Below, piece by piece: positions 21,822 through 30,139 of a stretch of DNA of 43,318 nucleotides. A model generated the notes under the pieces. It did no database searches. It saw only the letters and a list, made by a program, of their open reading frames with translations, and had not been told where the DNA came from. The position numbers were made by a program, and so were the translations under genes. How positions within the stretch are numbered: the first letter of the stretch is position 1; every line of letters starts with the position of its first letter. This DNA comes from Vibrio ichthyoenteri ATCC 700023 (GTDB taxonomy: Bacteria; Pseudomonadota; Gammaproteobacteria; Enterobacterales; Vibrionaceae): contig NZ_AFWF01000303.1 of the NCBI RefSeq assembly GCF_000222605.1, positions 1 through 43,318 on the forward strand, written 5' to 3'.

Positions 21822-23095
21822 TGCATGGCTCTTAATTGGTACACGGTAGAAAAATCAATGTCACGTGCGATGAATATCCCCACACGTTCGCCTTGGTTCT
21901 TGTAGAAGGTCGGCGGGATATTGATAGTTGCTTCCAAGGCTTTGGCTGCCATGGTTTGCGCTGCTTCTGATGAGTTTTCAAAGTTATTGACGCTTTGACC
22001 GCCGTTGGTGGCAGCGTAGGCGGCTAAATCATCAACCAGTGACAGCATCATAGCCCCACCAAATCGCGCCCAGAAATGCGTTTCAACATGACCCGATACA
22101 CCCGCCGCACCGAGGCTATCCGTGGCTGGCGAATCAAGATTGACTATCACGCCGTGAGGGGTTTTGATTCTGTCCCACAGCACAAACAAACGACTTTGAC
22201 CTTGTGAGAAGTTGGCACGATATTCCCCTGTCACTTCTGAGCCTCGCTCAAGCAGTAAGGTTGTACCGTTGTCACTAAACACATCACGGGTTAAGGTGCA
22301 TTTGGTCATGCCAGCAACGGTTGAATCCATGCTTGTGTTTAACACGCAATCGATGAATACCCCTTTAGCCAGCAGAAAGTCACGGTTGTAGAGCATGGCT
22401 GCGACAGCTCTTGGGCTTTTTGTGCCTGACAACATGCCGCTTAACGCCCCGCCGCCTTGTTGTCCCTGCCCCTCACTGCTTTCATCGAATAACCCAAAAG
22501 CGGATGTGGTTTGAGTGGGGGATTGTTGGAACGGATTGGGTAAATTGGCAAGGTTTGGGGTGATACCCAGCTCTTGACCACTGCCACTGCCCCCGCCTCC
22601 TTGCGGCTTACTGCTTTTGTCTAAAATGCGAGTTTTGATTATCTCGCTTGATGCGCCGTCACCTCGATACCCATCCACCGTATCGACCTTGGATTGGGAT
22701 TTTTGCGCGGCTTCAAACTCTGCTTTTGCGTCAAGGTAGGCTTGTTGGCGTATCGCTTCAAGGTCTACCTTGTCGCTGGCGGGTTCATCAGTATCAAACT
22801 TTTTGCCTTCGACTTTTTCTTTTGCCGTCGAGGGCTTCGGCACATCGTTAAACTCAAATGACCGCTTAACCTTGTTTTCATCGCTGACGGTTTGCGCTGT
22901 GGTTGAAGTTCGGTCACTGCTCTGTTTGGTTGCCACGTCCTCCCCTTCACCATCGATGCCAAAAATCAACAAGGCAGTGACCGCGAGAGCGATTGCACAA
23001 CCGACTAAAAAAAACGCCACCTTCTTTTTGTCAGGCGGCGTTTTGTTGGGTGTTGATGCCTCTAGGACGGCTTCGCCATCAAAATCATCATTCAT
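21818..23095 (-). CDS. virB10: VirB10 inner/outer membrane core protein
   Basis: 425 residues. A cytoplasmic N terminus, one membrane span at about 25-47 (VAFFLVGCAIALAVTALLIF), a polar periplasmic stalk (residues 50-220, rich in Ser, Gln and Gly), and a C-terminal TrbI/VirB10 domain. Recognisable blocks are VFIDCVLNTSMDSTVAGMTKC, DGTT-like VLLERGSEVTGEY, LFVLWDRIKTPHGVIVNLDSPA and FYKNQGERVGIFIARDIDF. It forms part of the outer-membrane core complex with VirB7 and VirB9. Its ATG overlaps the virB9 stop. Confidence 0.95.
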   Translation of the reverse strand: MNDDFDGEAVLEASTPNKTPPDKKKVAFFLVGCAIALAVTALLIFGIDGEGEDVATKQSSDRTSTTAQTVSDENKVKRSFEFNDVPKPSTAKEKVEGKKFDTDEPASDKVDLEAIRQQAYLDAKAEFEAAQKSQSKVDTVDGYRGDGASSEIIKTRILDKSSKPQGGGGSGSGQELGITPNLANLPNPFQQSPTQTTSAFGLFDESSEGQGQQGGGALSGMLSGTKSPRAVAAMLYNRDFLLAKGVFIDCVLNTSMDSTVAGMTKCTLTRDVFSDNGTTLLLERGSEVTGEYRANFSQGQSRLFVLWDRIKTPHGVIVNLDSPATDSLGAAGVSGHVETHFWARFGGAMMLSLVDDLAAYAATNGGQSVNNFENSSEAAQTMAAKALEATINIPPTFYKNQGERVGIFIARDIDFSTVYQLRAMQ

Positions 23096-23979
23096 TTGAC
23101 CTCCTTGACAACGCGCTCAACCGCTTCTAGGGTTGTCGCTTTTTGGTTATCTACGTGTAAAGCACCAAAGCCCATGTTATGTACACCGACTACCGCATCA
23201 TCAAGACGGAGCACAAAGGTTTTGGCAATACGTTGAATCACAACGGTATCTGGGGCGACAGGGTTGATGTGACTGTTAATTAAGGTTTCTTTCCCATCGT
23301 CTGCAACCATGAAAATAGCGGGTATTTCAGCATTAGAGGCAAAGGTGAGATAGGTAAATCGACCATCATCGTAGACCGCTTTAGGGGCAATAGAGCGTGA
23401 GAATTTTCCTACTTGCATTGAGTAGTTCAGATTTTTTGGTCTGATTTCTTGTTCGCGTTTGAGCTTTTCTACTTGTGCGGCTTTCGCTTGCGCCTCTTGC
23501 CTTGCCTTTTCTTCTGGATAAAGGAATGTTAAGCGGTAGGTGTTGGCTCTCATGCCTCGTGTGCCTGTCCCCAAGGTTAAGATAAAGGCGTAATTGCGCT
23601 TATCTGTCACCACCATTAAGTTGGTGCGCCATTCTTTCGGGTTGGGTTGTATGCTGATTTCCTTGCTAACTTCCTTTCCTTCATAGTCAATGTAGCTCTC
23701 AATCCCTTTGGCAGATTGCGGCCAGATAAAGAGGTTGTTATCGCGCTTTTCCACTCGCCATCCGTCAGGAAAGCCTGTTTCGACATGCACAAGCTTTTCG
23801 CTTTTATCAACGATGAGCTGCGTCACCATGCCAGTGACGGCGGTAATGTGAACCACATCATCATCACGGTATTGACTGTACTGAATGTTACTGTCACGTG
23901 CGGATTGATATGGAATATCAAGAGCTAAAGTCGGAAAAGAGTAGGCACAAAAAAGAAGGGCTAATGTGATTTTTCTCAT
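23092..23979 (-). CDS. virB9: VirB9 outer-membrane core protein
   Basis: 295 residues with a signal peptide (MRKITLALLFCAYSFPTLA, cleavage before LDIPYQSARDSNIQY). The N-terminal domain has the usual VVHITAVTGMVTQL and KLVHVETGFPDGWRVE blocks. The C-terminal part has MQVGKFSRSIAPKAVYDDGRFTYL and PAIFMVADDGKETLINS, followed by FVLRLDDAVVGVHN. These are the hallmarks of CagX/VirB9 proteins, which ring the outer membrane with VirB7. The start overlaps the virB8 stop. Confidence 0.95.
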   Translation of the reverse strand: MRKITLALLFCAYSFPTLALDIPYQSARDSNIQYSQYRDDDVVHITAVTGMVTQLIVDKSEKLVHVETGFPDGWRVEKRDNNLFIWPQSAKGIESYIDYEGKEVSKEISIQPNPKEWRTNLMVVTDKRNYAFILTLGTGTRGMRANTYRLTFLYPEEKARQEAQAKAAQVEKLKREQEIRPKNLNYSMQVGKFSRSIAPKAVYDDGRFTYLTFASNAEIPAIFMVADDGKETLINSHINPVAPDTVVIQRIAKTFVLRLDDAVVGVHNMGFGALHVDNQKATTLEAVERVVKEVK

Positions 23980-24641
23980 TGTATTAACTCAGGGTCTACG
24001 CGGTAGCTTGTGACTTCAAAGCCGATTGGGTTTAACAATCGCTCTGCGTCTGAGCGTGGCGAGAGGTTGTAGTTATAGGCAAGAGTGGCAACCCATCGCT
24101 GAGTTTGCCCTTGCCCTGCGTCATCGGTGGCTTTGATGGTTTTTTCAAAGCGTACTGTAGCGATATTGGTGTGAACGTCACTGACGATACTCAATATTTT
24201 AATGTTGGCTTTGATACGCTTCCCCCACTCTGCGTCAAGGGCGTTATCCCCGTCATAAATGGCGGCGTATTCGGCTTGTACATTGGGGCTTGAGAACGCC
24301 AGTGTCATATCGTAGTCGCGCTGGATGGTGTACCAGTCGTAAACTTCACGCCAGCTTACGTAGTTCGCTATCCAGTAGCGGTCTAATGCTTCTTGCTGCG
24401 TAAAGGTGGTTTCATTCAGCGCGGCCAACAGTTGTGTTTGACCGGACTGTTTATCGACGGTGACAAGATAAGGTTCAACCGTTTTCAAAGGCATTAAAAG
24501 AGCAAGGGCTATCCACGATAGCCCTGTTAACGCACATGCCCCTTTTGTTATCGTCCAAGCTCGATGTTCGGACTTTGCCAGCATGACCGATTTTGACGCT
24601 TCAAAATCGAGCGCGTCAGGGGTTGCAGTTGATTTACTCAT
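23976..24641 (-). CDS. virB8: VirB8 assembly factor
   Basis: 221 residues from ATG 24641 (MSKSTATPD). A cytoplasmic N terminus, one membrane span (about 35-53, ACALTGLSWIALALLMPL), then the periplasmic VirB8 domain: KTVEPYLVTVDKQSGQTQLL, NYVSWREVYDWYTIQRDYD, LSIVSDVHTNIATVRFEKTI and RWVATLAYNYNLSPRSDAERLLNPIGFEVTSY (split). The NPIGF end is characteristic. The frame is open 63 nt further upstream, but that would overlap virB7. ATGA overlap with the virB7 stop shows the real start. Confidence 0.94.
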   Translation of the reverse strand: MSKSTATPDALDFEASKSVMLAKSEHRAWTITKGACALTGLSWIALALLMPLKTVEPYLVTVDKQSGQTQLLAALNETTFTQQEALDRYWIANYVSWREVYDWYTIQRDYDMTLAFSSPNVQAEYAAIYDGDNALDAEWGKRIKANIKILSIVSDVHTNIATVRFEKTIKATDDAGQGQTQRWVATLAYNYNLSPRSDAERLLNPIGFEVTSYRVDPELIQ

Positions 24642-24732
24642 GGATATTAATTTTCTCCATTGGGGCGTGTTGATAATCGGGGGCAGCGCAAGCACTGAGG
24701 GCAAGCGCGATACAAAGAATGAGCAGTTTCAA
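24634..24732 (-). CDS. virB7: VirB7-like lipoprotein with a TTG start, 32 aa
   Basis: A very short gene between virB4 and virB8. AGGAG lies 5 nt before TTG 24732. The product MKLLILCIALALSACAAPDY has a clear lipobox LSAC (Cys15), followed by only 17 mature residues. VirB7 is a small lipoprotein that anchors VirB9. Its place directly before virB8 and the overlap of its stop with the virB8 ATG agree. It is easily missed because of its size and TTG start. Confidence 0.85.
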   Translation of the reverse strand: MKLLILCIALALSACAAPDYQHAPMEKINIHE

Positions 24733-24741
24733 GATAACTCC

Positions 24742-27180
24742 TTATAATGAGGCTTGTTTTTTCACCGCTTTTGCTTGTCTCACTTTTTCTAGATAAACAG
24801 GTATCCAGTCACTAGGACTCTCACCTACTTCCTCTATAGCTTGTTCGAACAATGGAAGCTCGTCTGTGCCAGCGGATAATATTGCCAGTTCATCGTCCAT
24901 ATCAGGCATCGCAAGACTACAAACCACAGAGTGACCACCTTGTTTAATCAGGCACAATCGGCTCGTGTCACCAAAGCCTTTTAATAGGTGATATTCCCTA
25001 TCGGTTAAGCCAAATCCTTTGGTGTATTCTTCATACGACTTTTCGGATGACATTTTGGGATTCGGTAAGAAGATTTGCGTTGGGCTAGATTGCACTAATG
25101 CCGCCCCTTGGGGTGAGTCAAGGAGTGATGAAGGGAGCTGTGTAGCAAATACACCAAAGCCGTTTTTCTTACGAATGGTGAGCTGCTTGTCACCAACAAA
25201 TTCTGTAAAGGCATCATCGTTAACCCATTTCCACGCTTCATCCATGATGTACATGAGTCGCCGTCCATCAATCACATCATTTAAACGGTGCAGTAAGTAA
25301 TAGGAAATAGGGGTGCGTACCGCGTCATTATCTAAGAACTCCGTTCCATCAATGCCGATATTACGCGCCACGGTAAAATCCAGCTCATCGGTTGGGTTAT
25401 CGAATACCCAACCAAACTCCCCCCCACGACACCACTTTCTCAGGCGAAGCTTGATGCTGTTTTCGATTTCTTCTTTGCTTGTCCCTACCGCAATGTTTTG
25501 CATTACGGTTGTGATTGCGCGTAACTCTTTTGGCATACCCATGACTGTATCAACCGCGCGACTGATGGATTGTTGGTCAAATTCCGTCAGGGGCTTAATC
25601 GGCGAATGAGCTAAAAGCTTCACAAAGTTTTTCAAGAAGGTCAGGTTTTGTGGGGTAGGCTCTATCTGAAAAGGATTAAAGCCCGTTGGCTGACCGTTTT
25701 GAACTTTGAAATAACGACCGCCTAACGCCCGTATTGCCACTTCTGCGCCACGGTCTTTGTCAAAGAATACCGTCGAGAATTCATCCCCTTGTGCGTATTT
25801 TTGCGCCTGACACAAAAACAAACCCAGAGCCACGGTCTTGCCTGTTCCTGTCATGCCGATGACTATTGTGTTACCAACCAGCTTTCTACCAAAACTATCT
25901 ACCCCTTGTGGGGATTGGTGAAAGTTGAAGTAAAACGGCTGACCAGATGGGGTTTTTAATCGTGTGACCGCATAGCCCCACGGGTTGCCGTCACGCTTAC
26001 CCACCAAAAAGCCAAATAATGGCGCAAAGTGTGCAAAGTTTTTACTGGTGATGCCGGCCACTCGTGGGCGGTATTGCCAGTTAGCAGGAAGCTGCGCAAA
26101 AAAAGCAGCATCGGTCGCTAGGCGAATGACGGCGGGTGTCACATCTTTATCGCTCAAGGCTTTTTCAGCCATGCCGCGATACTGGCGAGCCTTTTCAACC
26201 GTGTCAGCAATCACCATTAAAGAGAAGTGATATTCCCCCATTGCAAACTGACCATCGGATAAATCATTCATAGCTTGATTCATCGCTTGAATTTGGGTGA
26301 TTGCCCCATCGCCTGAGTTAGCCAATGCACGTTTACGGGCTTTTAAATACCCTAAACCTTTCTTGCGCGTCATGAAGCTCATGCTTTGAGTCAATATCAG
26401 CTCATAAGGGGCGTAGAGAAAGGCACTCCAAAGACCAGAGCTGCTTTGCTGGCAATACTCTTTGATATCGATGCCCTGCATGTATCGAGATGACCCTAGG
26501 CAATTTAACTCTATGGTTTCTTTGGCAACGCGAACCCATGCATTCCCCAAGGCAGAACGGACTTCGCCGATAGGCTTTTTCACGGTTTGCCATTGACCTG
26601 TCAGTAAGTAATTAAACAGGGTTAATGGCTCAGAGATACCAGAATGAGTGACACCGAGAGTTCGGCACACATAGCTCGATAAGTTAGTTTGAATACGATG
26701 TGCGATTTCATCAAACGCTTCGAGTTGTGCCTCTATGCGAGAAGTCACCGCCTCAATGTTCATTGATAGCTTTTTAGACAGTGCGCCACGTTCAGCGCGC
26801 TGTACCGCGGTAATGTATAACTCGTTAATTAACACATCATCGTTAAAGTCACGGTTGTAACGCTTATCAAAAGTGGCACTGAATACATTATCAAACTCCC
26901 CTTCGATTGAGTTCGGTACGCGGTGGCGTATGCCGTGAACCCATAGTGAAAGGTTGTTTTCAGATAAACTTTTGTGAAGGCTATTGAGCCTTTCAAATGC
27001 CAACTCTAACTCGTCATTATCACGAGTTTCAAAAGAGATACCTTCAACACGGAACACGCGCATCATTGCCCCGTCGATGGTGGTTAACGTGGTGTCGTTT
27101 AGGTGTGAAGAATAGGGAATGAAATTAACAAGCTGCGCTTCCTTGTTAATCTCACTGGCGTACTTGGTTTGCGCGTTCAT
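24742..27180 (-). CDS. virB4: VirB4 ATPase of the T4SS
   Basis: 812 residues, full length. The N-terminal CagE/TrbE/VirB part (YSSHLNDTTLTTIDGAMMRVF, LWVHGIRHRVPN) is followed by the ATPase domain with Walker A GMTGTGKT at 442-449, TVFFDKDRGAEVAIRALGGRYF, Walker B RLMYIMDEAWKWV (Asp647, Glu648), and a late KKNGFGVFATQLPSSLLDS block. VirB4 energises pilus biogenesis and transfer. The start overlaps virB3, and virB7 follows after 9 nt. Confidence 0.96.
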   Translation of the reverse strand: MNAQTKYASEINKEAQLVNFIPYSSHLNDTTLTTIDGAMMRVFRVEGISFETRDNDELELAFERLNSLHKSLSENNLSLWVHGIRHRVPNSIEGEFDNVFSATFDKRYNRDFNDDVLINELYITAVQRAERGALSKKLSMNIEAVTSRIEAQLEAFDEIAHRIQTNLSSYVCRTLGVTHSGISEPLTLFNYLLTGQWQTVKKPIGEVRSALGNAWVRVAKETIELNCLGSSRYMQGIDIKEYCQQSSSGLWSAFLYAPYELILTQSMSFMTRKKGLGYLKARKRALANSGDGAITQIQAMNQAMNDLSDGQFAMGEYHFSLMVIADTVEKARQYRGMAEKALSDKDVTPAVIRLATDAAFFAQLPANWQYRPRVAGITSKNFAHFAPLFGFLVGKRDGNPWGYAVTRLKTPSGQPFYFNFHQSPQGVDSFGRKLVGNTIVIGMTGTGKTVALGLFLCQAQKYAQGDEFSTVFFDKDRGAEVAIRALGGRYFKVQNGQPTGFNPFQIEPTPQNLTFLKNFVKLLAHSPIKPLTEFDQQSISRAVDTVMGMPKELRAITTVMQNIAVGTSKEEIENSIKLRLRKWCRGGEFGWVFDNPTDELDFTVARNIGIDGTEFLDNDAVRTPISYYLLHRLNDVIDGRRLMYIMDEAWKWVNDDAFTEFVGDKQLTIRKKNGFGVFATQLPSSLLDSPQGAALVQSSPTQIFLPNPKMSSEKSYEEYTKGFGLTDREYHLLKGFGDTSRLCLIKQGGHSVVCSLAMPDMDDELAILSAGTDELPLFEQAIEEVGESPSDWIPVYLEKVRQAKAVKKQASL

Positions 27181-27494
27181 TGCTTACCTCGCTTTTTAAA
27201 TTCAATCGGACTGTAAACGGCTGCGTTGTGGAATGTGGCGTTACGTCCACTTTTTCGACGACATAAGAACTTGAGCCACAGCAAGTTAAAGGCTGCATCG
27301 TCGCGCTTGGCTATGAATCGCATTACCAGGTAATGAGGTATCAAAATCAAAAGTGACAGTAGCGGCAAATAGAACAGAAAGTTAAGCCACACCACAACCA
27401 GAAGGATGATGCCGACAGAGACAATTAGGGGTTTAGTGGGGACACCTGCAATCATCGCAGTTCGAGTACAGGCTTTAAAAATGGGTTCGTTCAT
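27177..27494 (-). CDS. virB3: VirB3 inner-membrane protein
   Basis: 105 residues from ATG 27494, with GGGAGG 4 nt upstream. Begins MNEPIFKACTRTAMIAGVP, a VirB3 signature (F-x-A-x-TR-x-x-M-x-x-GVP). Two membrane spans follow (about 25-41 and 43-58), then a basic tail (KFLCRRKSGRNATFH). An in-frame extension to 27545 lacks a ribosome site. The stop overlaps the virB4 ATG. VirB3 works with VirB4 at the inner membrane. Confidence 0.93.
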   Translation of the reverse strand: MNEPIFKACTRTAMIAGVPTKPLIVSVGIILLVVVWLNFLFYLPLLSLLILIPHYLVMRFIAKRDDAAFNLLWLKFLCRRKSGRNATFHNAAVYSPIEFKKRGKQ

Positions 27495-27544
27495 CGCGCC
27501 TCCCAAAAGAAAAACGCTCACAGTGTGAGCGTTGATATTGAACA

Positions 27545-27856
27545 TTATCCCAAGAGGTAACGGGCAATTTCACCCGCACCACCGATGAGTAGACCAGCCA
27601 CGACGATGTTAAGGGTTTCCATAACGGTAGCGTCTTGAAACAGGTATTTGTAGCCCGCCCACATTAAGGCAACAGTCACGGATGCAATGGATGCACCACG
27701 TAGAATTGAGGCGATGTTATCCATGAAGTCGTTGACTTTTGACAACCCACCAGAAGCGTGTGCCAGCTCAGGGTCAAGTAGAAAAAAAGCCGCCAGAATC
27801 ACGGCAAGCGAGATATTAATCTGACGAGTAGAGAGAGAATGAAAAGAGTTTGTCAT
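27545..27856 (-). CDS. virB2: VirB2 pilin (TrbC/VirB2 family)
   Basis: 103 residues from ATG 27856, with AAAGAG upstream. A long leader with hydrophobic core (INISLAVILAAFFLLDPELAHA), expected cleavage after AHA, then a two-span pilin: FMDNIASILRGASIASVTVALMWAGYKYLF (two parts) and ETLNIVVAGLLIGGAGEIARYLLG. This fits the conjugative pilus subunit. It is the first VirB gene of the operon; no VirB1 gene precedes it. Confidence 0.92.
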   Translation of the reverse strand: MTNSFHSLSTRQINISLAVILAAFFLLDPELAHASGGLSKVNDFMDNIASILRGASIASVTVALMWAGYKYLFQDATVMETLNIVVAGLLIGGAGEIARYLLG

Positions 27857-27883
27857 TGTTGTGTGCTCTTTAAAAACCATAAA

Positions 27884-27902
27884 GGTGTGTACCATACACA
27901 CC
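27884..27902. promoter_or_regulatory. perfect palindrome upstream of virB2
   Basis: GGTGTGTA-CCA-TACACACC has 8-bp perfect arms, 28 bp upstream of the virB2 ATG and immediately next to a terminator. The position fits an operator for the transfer operon. It contains GTGTACC, similar to units in the StbA-type array, which might mean shared recognition. Confidence 0.55.
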
Positions 27903-27904
27903 AA

Positions 27905-27938
27905 AAAGCCGCTTACTGAGTGAACAATAAGCGGCTTT
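27905..27938 (-). terminator. terminator separating the 28.0-kb gene from the virB operon
   Basis: AAAGCCGCTTA (27905-27915) pairs with TAAGCGGCTTT (27928-27938). On the minus strand it is followed by TTTTTGG. It would stop transcripts from upstream, so the virB operon must start in the roughly 50 bp beyond it, at the palindrome. Confidence 0.8.
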
Positions 27939-27974
27939 ATGCTGAGTATGGTTTTGATGAAGGCATAGCCTTAT

Positions 27975-28503
27975 CTTGTGCCACGGCGAATTGAAGATAG
28001 GTTAACTTCAATAGCAATAAGGGCGAACCCTTGATGAATTTACTCACGAGAGTAAATCAAGCATTTTTAGAGACGAGTAATCGTCTAATTCTTGAGGCAT
28101 ATACCCCAAGTTGCGAAGCGGATCAGTTTTTCGATTGATCGCATTCGCTGAACGCAACGCTTTCTCATACGCAGATAACGATCGTTTGAATCGACGACCT
28201 TTTGTTATTGGTTGTGAACGCTTTGGTTTGGTAACAAATCGAGTGCTGCGCACTTGAACAATTACAGCCTGTGTAGGCTTATGTTTTAAAACTTTGGTTT
28301 GCATTTTACTTATAAAAAAAAGAGATAAAGAAGCCTATTCACATTAAGGTTTTCTAGGCAATAAACCGCCCCTAGCCACCGTCTGCTAAACGTGGGGTGT
28401 GTTTGACGAATTATTCTCTGGGCATTCGTCGTCGAGATGAACTGTGCACAAAATACGTTGTCTCAACGTTTTCGGTACGGTGTCATGTCTGCCGTGGCAC
28501 AAG
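27975..28503. repeat. 13-bp inverted repeats flanking the small basic gene
   Basis: CTTGTGCCACGGC (27975-27987) and GCCGTGGCACAAG (28491-28503) are exact reverse complements about 500 bp apart, on either side of the gene at 28044-28304. Two binding sites for one regulator, or a boundary pair, are possible explanations. A chance match of 13 bp is unlikely but not excluded. Confidence 0.45.
28044..28304 (-). CDS. small basic protein upstream of the virB operon, 86 aa
   Basis: Not recognised. The N-terminal 50 residues are very basic (KVLKHKPTQAVIVQVRSTRF, TKPKRSQPITKGRRFKRSL); the C-terminal part is helical (YEKALRSANAINRK, LKMLDLLS). Nucleic-acid binding is plausible. It lies between two 13-bp sequences in inverted orientation (27975-27987 and 28491-28503) and precedes the virB operon across a terminator. 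Transfer operons often have a small regulator in this position, but there is no helix-turn-helix to support it. Confidence 0.5.
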   Translation of the reverse strand: MQTKVLKHKPTQAVIVQVRSTRFVTKPKRSQPITKGRRFKRSLSAYEKALRSANAINRKTDPLRNLGYMPQELDDYSSLKMLDLLS

Positions 28504-28571
28504 TTTTTAAAGAACCCAAGCATGTGAGAAAAATGCTTGTATAAGAGTTATTTAACAAGAATATTAATCAA
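28305..28571. other. intergenic region without a gene
   Basis: No protein gene seen. It contains the right 13-bp inverted repeat (28491-28503), a small ACGTTG-TCT-CAACGT dyad near 28455, and AT-rich sequence toward 28571. It must hold promoters for the minus-strand basic gene and perhaps for the divergent repressor. Confidence 0.4.
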
Positions 28572-28612
28572 AAGTCAACTTTGTTTACATGCAATGTAAA
28601 CAAAGTTGACTT
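28572..28612. promoter_or_regulatory. 41-bp perfect palindrome, operator candidate for the phage-type repressor
   Basis: Two 19-nt arms around GCA (arm starting AAGTCAACTTTGTTTACAT at 28572-28590; the other 28594-28612) are perfect reverse complements. It lies about 90 bp upstream of the repressor start, within the likely promoter region. Length and perfection suggest an operator for a dimer or two dimers of the adjacent HTH protein, or a site for a host factor. Confidence 0.7.
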
Positions 28613-28700
28613 AAGTTCTGTTATAAGTGCATGATTAATAAATGAATTTATGTGAAAATGCACTGTTTGAAAAGATTTACGATTATCGGGGGTCTATACA

Positions 28701-29303
28701 GTGTTATTTAAAAAAGAGTCGTTCGACAGCATTGGTAGTAGAGTTAAAATGGCTATACATATGCGAGGAAAGACGCCTTCCGATATAGAAAGAGAGACAG
28801 GAGTCTCAAAAAGTTATATATCGAGGGTTATAAATAACAAGATATTAAATCCAAAAAAATTCATTAAAATGCTCTCAGAGCATCTAGGTATTTCTGAAAC
28901 ATGGCTTGTAGACGGTGTAGGAAGTATAGATAGCCCTTCAGAAAATAATATTCGAGTTTTTGATATAATTAAAAATAAAACAACAAATTCGATAGTTGTA
29001 TATGACAATGAAAAAAGTATATCTAGTAGTAATCTTTTAGGTTGGAAAGGTTTTACACATTCGCCATATAATGAAAACTCAATAGTAGTAACTACAGGTG
29101 ATTTTAATAATACAGATGGAGAGTATGTTTTAAGGAAAGACAATGAATTTTTTATTGCAATGAGAGTAAACTGTGTTTATGAATCTAAATGGCTGATGAA
29201 AAAAACGCTTGAAAAAATAGTAAATATATATGATTACGAAGTTATAGGAATGATTATATTTACAATAGTTAGTGGTAACATACGAAAGATTGAGATTACT
29301 TAA
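28701..29303 (+). CDS. phage-type HTH repressor (degenerate S24-like C-terminal domain), 200 aa
   Basis: Starts at GTG 28701 with GGGGG about 9 nt upstream. The N terminus has a Cro/CI helix-turn-helix (SRVKMAIHMRGKTPSDIERETGVSKSYISRVINNKI, in two helices; about residues 12-47), followed by LSEHLGISETWLVDG. The C-terminal part (GEYVLRKDNEFFIAMRV, EVIGMIIF) has the strand pattern of LexA/CI S24 domains. The usual Ser-x-Lys catalytic pair is not evident, so SOS self-cleavage is doubtful. A 41-bp palindrome lies upstream. It is AT-rich and overlaps the next gene by one base. Confidence 0.75.
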   Translation: MLFKKESFDSIGSRVKMAIHMRGKTPSDIERETGVSKSYISRVINNKILNPKKFIKMLSEHLGISETWLVDGVGSIDSPSENNIRVFDIIKNKTTNSIVVYDNEKSISSSNLLGWKGFTHSPYNENSIVVTTGDFNNTDGEYVLRKDNEFFIAMRVNCVYESKWLMKKTLEKIVNIYDYEVIGMIIFTIVSGNIRKIEIT

Positions 29304-30139
29304 TGCAACTAAGTATATATAAGTTAAATAACAACGATATTGAATATACAGATAACAATGGAAATGAATACACGTCATCATTGGCTTTTGTTGTTGAAAG
29401 TCAAATGATTGAATACTTCAACAATGATGATAAATTAGAAATAGTAGATTTGTACAAACAAAGGTACAAGTCGGATCTAGTTGTTGAAACCGGATTGTGG
29501 GGGGGAGTGTCGATATACAAAACGTCAAATGTATCTTATCTGAGTATGTTGCGATGTTTATTCTATATGTGTATGTTCATATCAGTACTATTAGCCCCAA
29601 GAGAAATTACGATACTCGGCATGAAGCAACCAGGTGGTATCTTGTTTTTTTGTTTATCTTTTTTGTTTATTGATACAATTTGTCAATCCTATGGTTATTT
29701 AGCTGCTAGGAAAACTCTTCTTATTAATGCGGTATTAATGTTTATATCTGGAGGCTTGATTTATGCAACATCTCTGTTTCCCGCTGTTTCTAACGATACT
29801 GATTATCAAAAGGTGGTTTTTGATGGTATGGTTAAATTATGTTTTATTAACGGCATTTGTTCATTAATCGCAGATCAAATTAATGCAAAGATTTTTCAAA
29901 AAATAAAGTTTTTGACTATGAATCGCTCGTTATGGTTGAGATCGATTCTTTCCACTTTGGTTAGTCAGTTCTTTTTTACGGTTTTTTGGATTTCATTTTT
30001 CAAATTTGATAATTTATTTAAATTTGAAACGTATTTATTTATTCTGTCAAATTTTCAAATGAAAGTCATCTTTGCATTAGCATTGATACCTTTGCTTTAT
30101 TACACGACTTGGTTTTTGTCAAAGAGAATTAAGTTTTGA
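29303..30139 (+). CDS. polytopic membrane protein of unknown function, 278 aa
   Basis: An N-terminal soluble part of about 75 residues (LNNNDIEYTDNNGNEYTSSL, FNNDDKLEIVDLYKQRY) is followed by six or so membrane spans: about 82-95 (LRCLFYMCMFISVLL), 108-123 (GGILFFCLSFLFID), 134-154 (LLINAVLMFISGGLIYAT), 171-190, 205-225 (LVSQFFFTVFWISFF) and 245-268. The layout resembles VUT (YhhQ) transporters (queuosine-precursor type) only in size and topology, so I leave it unnamed. The start overlaps the repressor stop. It is AT-rich. The end overlaps the convergent methyltransferase by 21 nt. Confidence 0.7.
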   Translation: MQLSIYKLNNNDIEYTDNNGNEYTSSLAFVVESQMIEYFNNDDKLEIVDLYKQRYKSDLVVETGLWGGVSIYKTSNVSYLSMLRCLFYMCMFISVLLAPREITILGMKQPGGILFFCLSFLFIDTICQSYGYLAARKTLLINAVLMFISGGLIYATSLFPAVSNDTDYQKVVFDGMVKLCFINGICSLIADQINAKIFQKIKFLTMNRSLWLRSILSTLVSQFFFTVFWISFFKFDNLFKFETYLFILSNFQMKVIFALALIPLLYYTTWFLSKRIKF

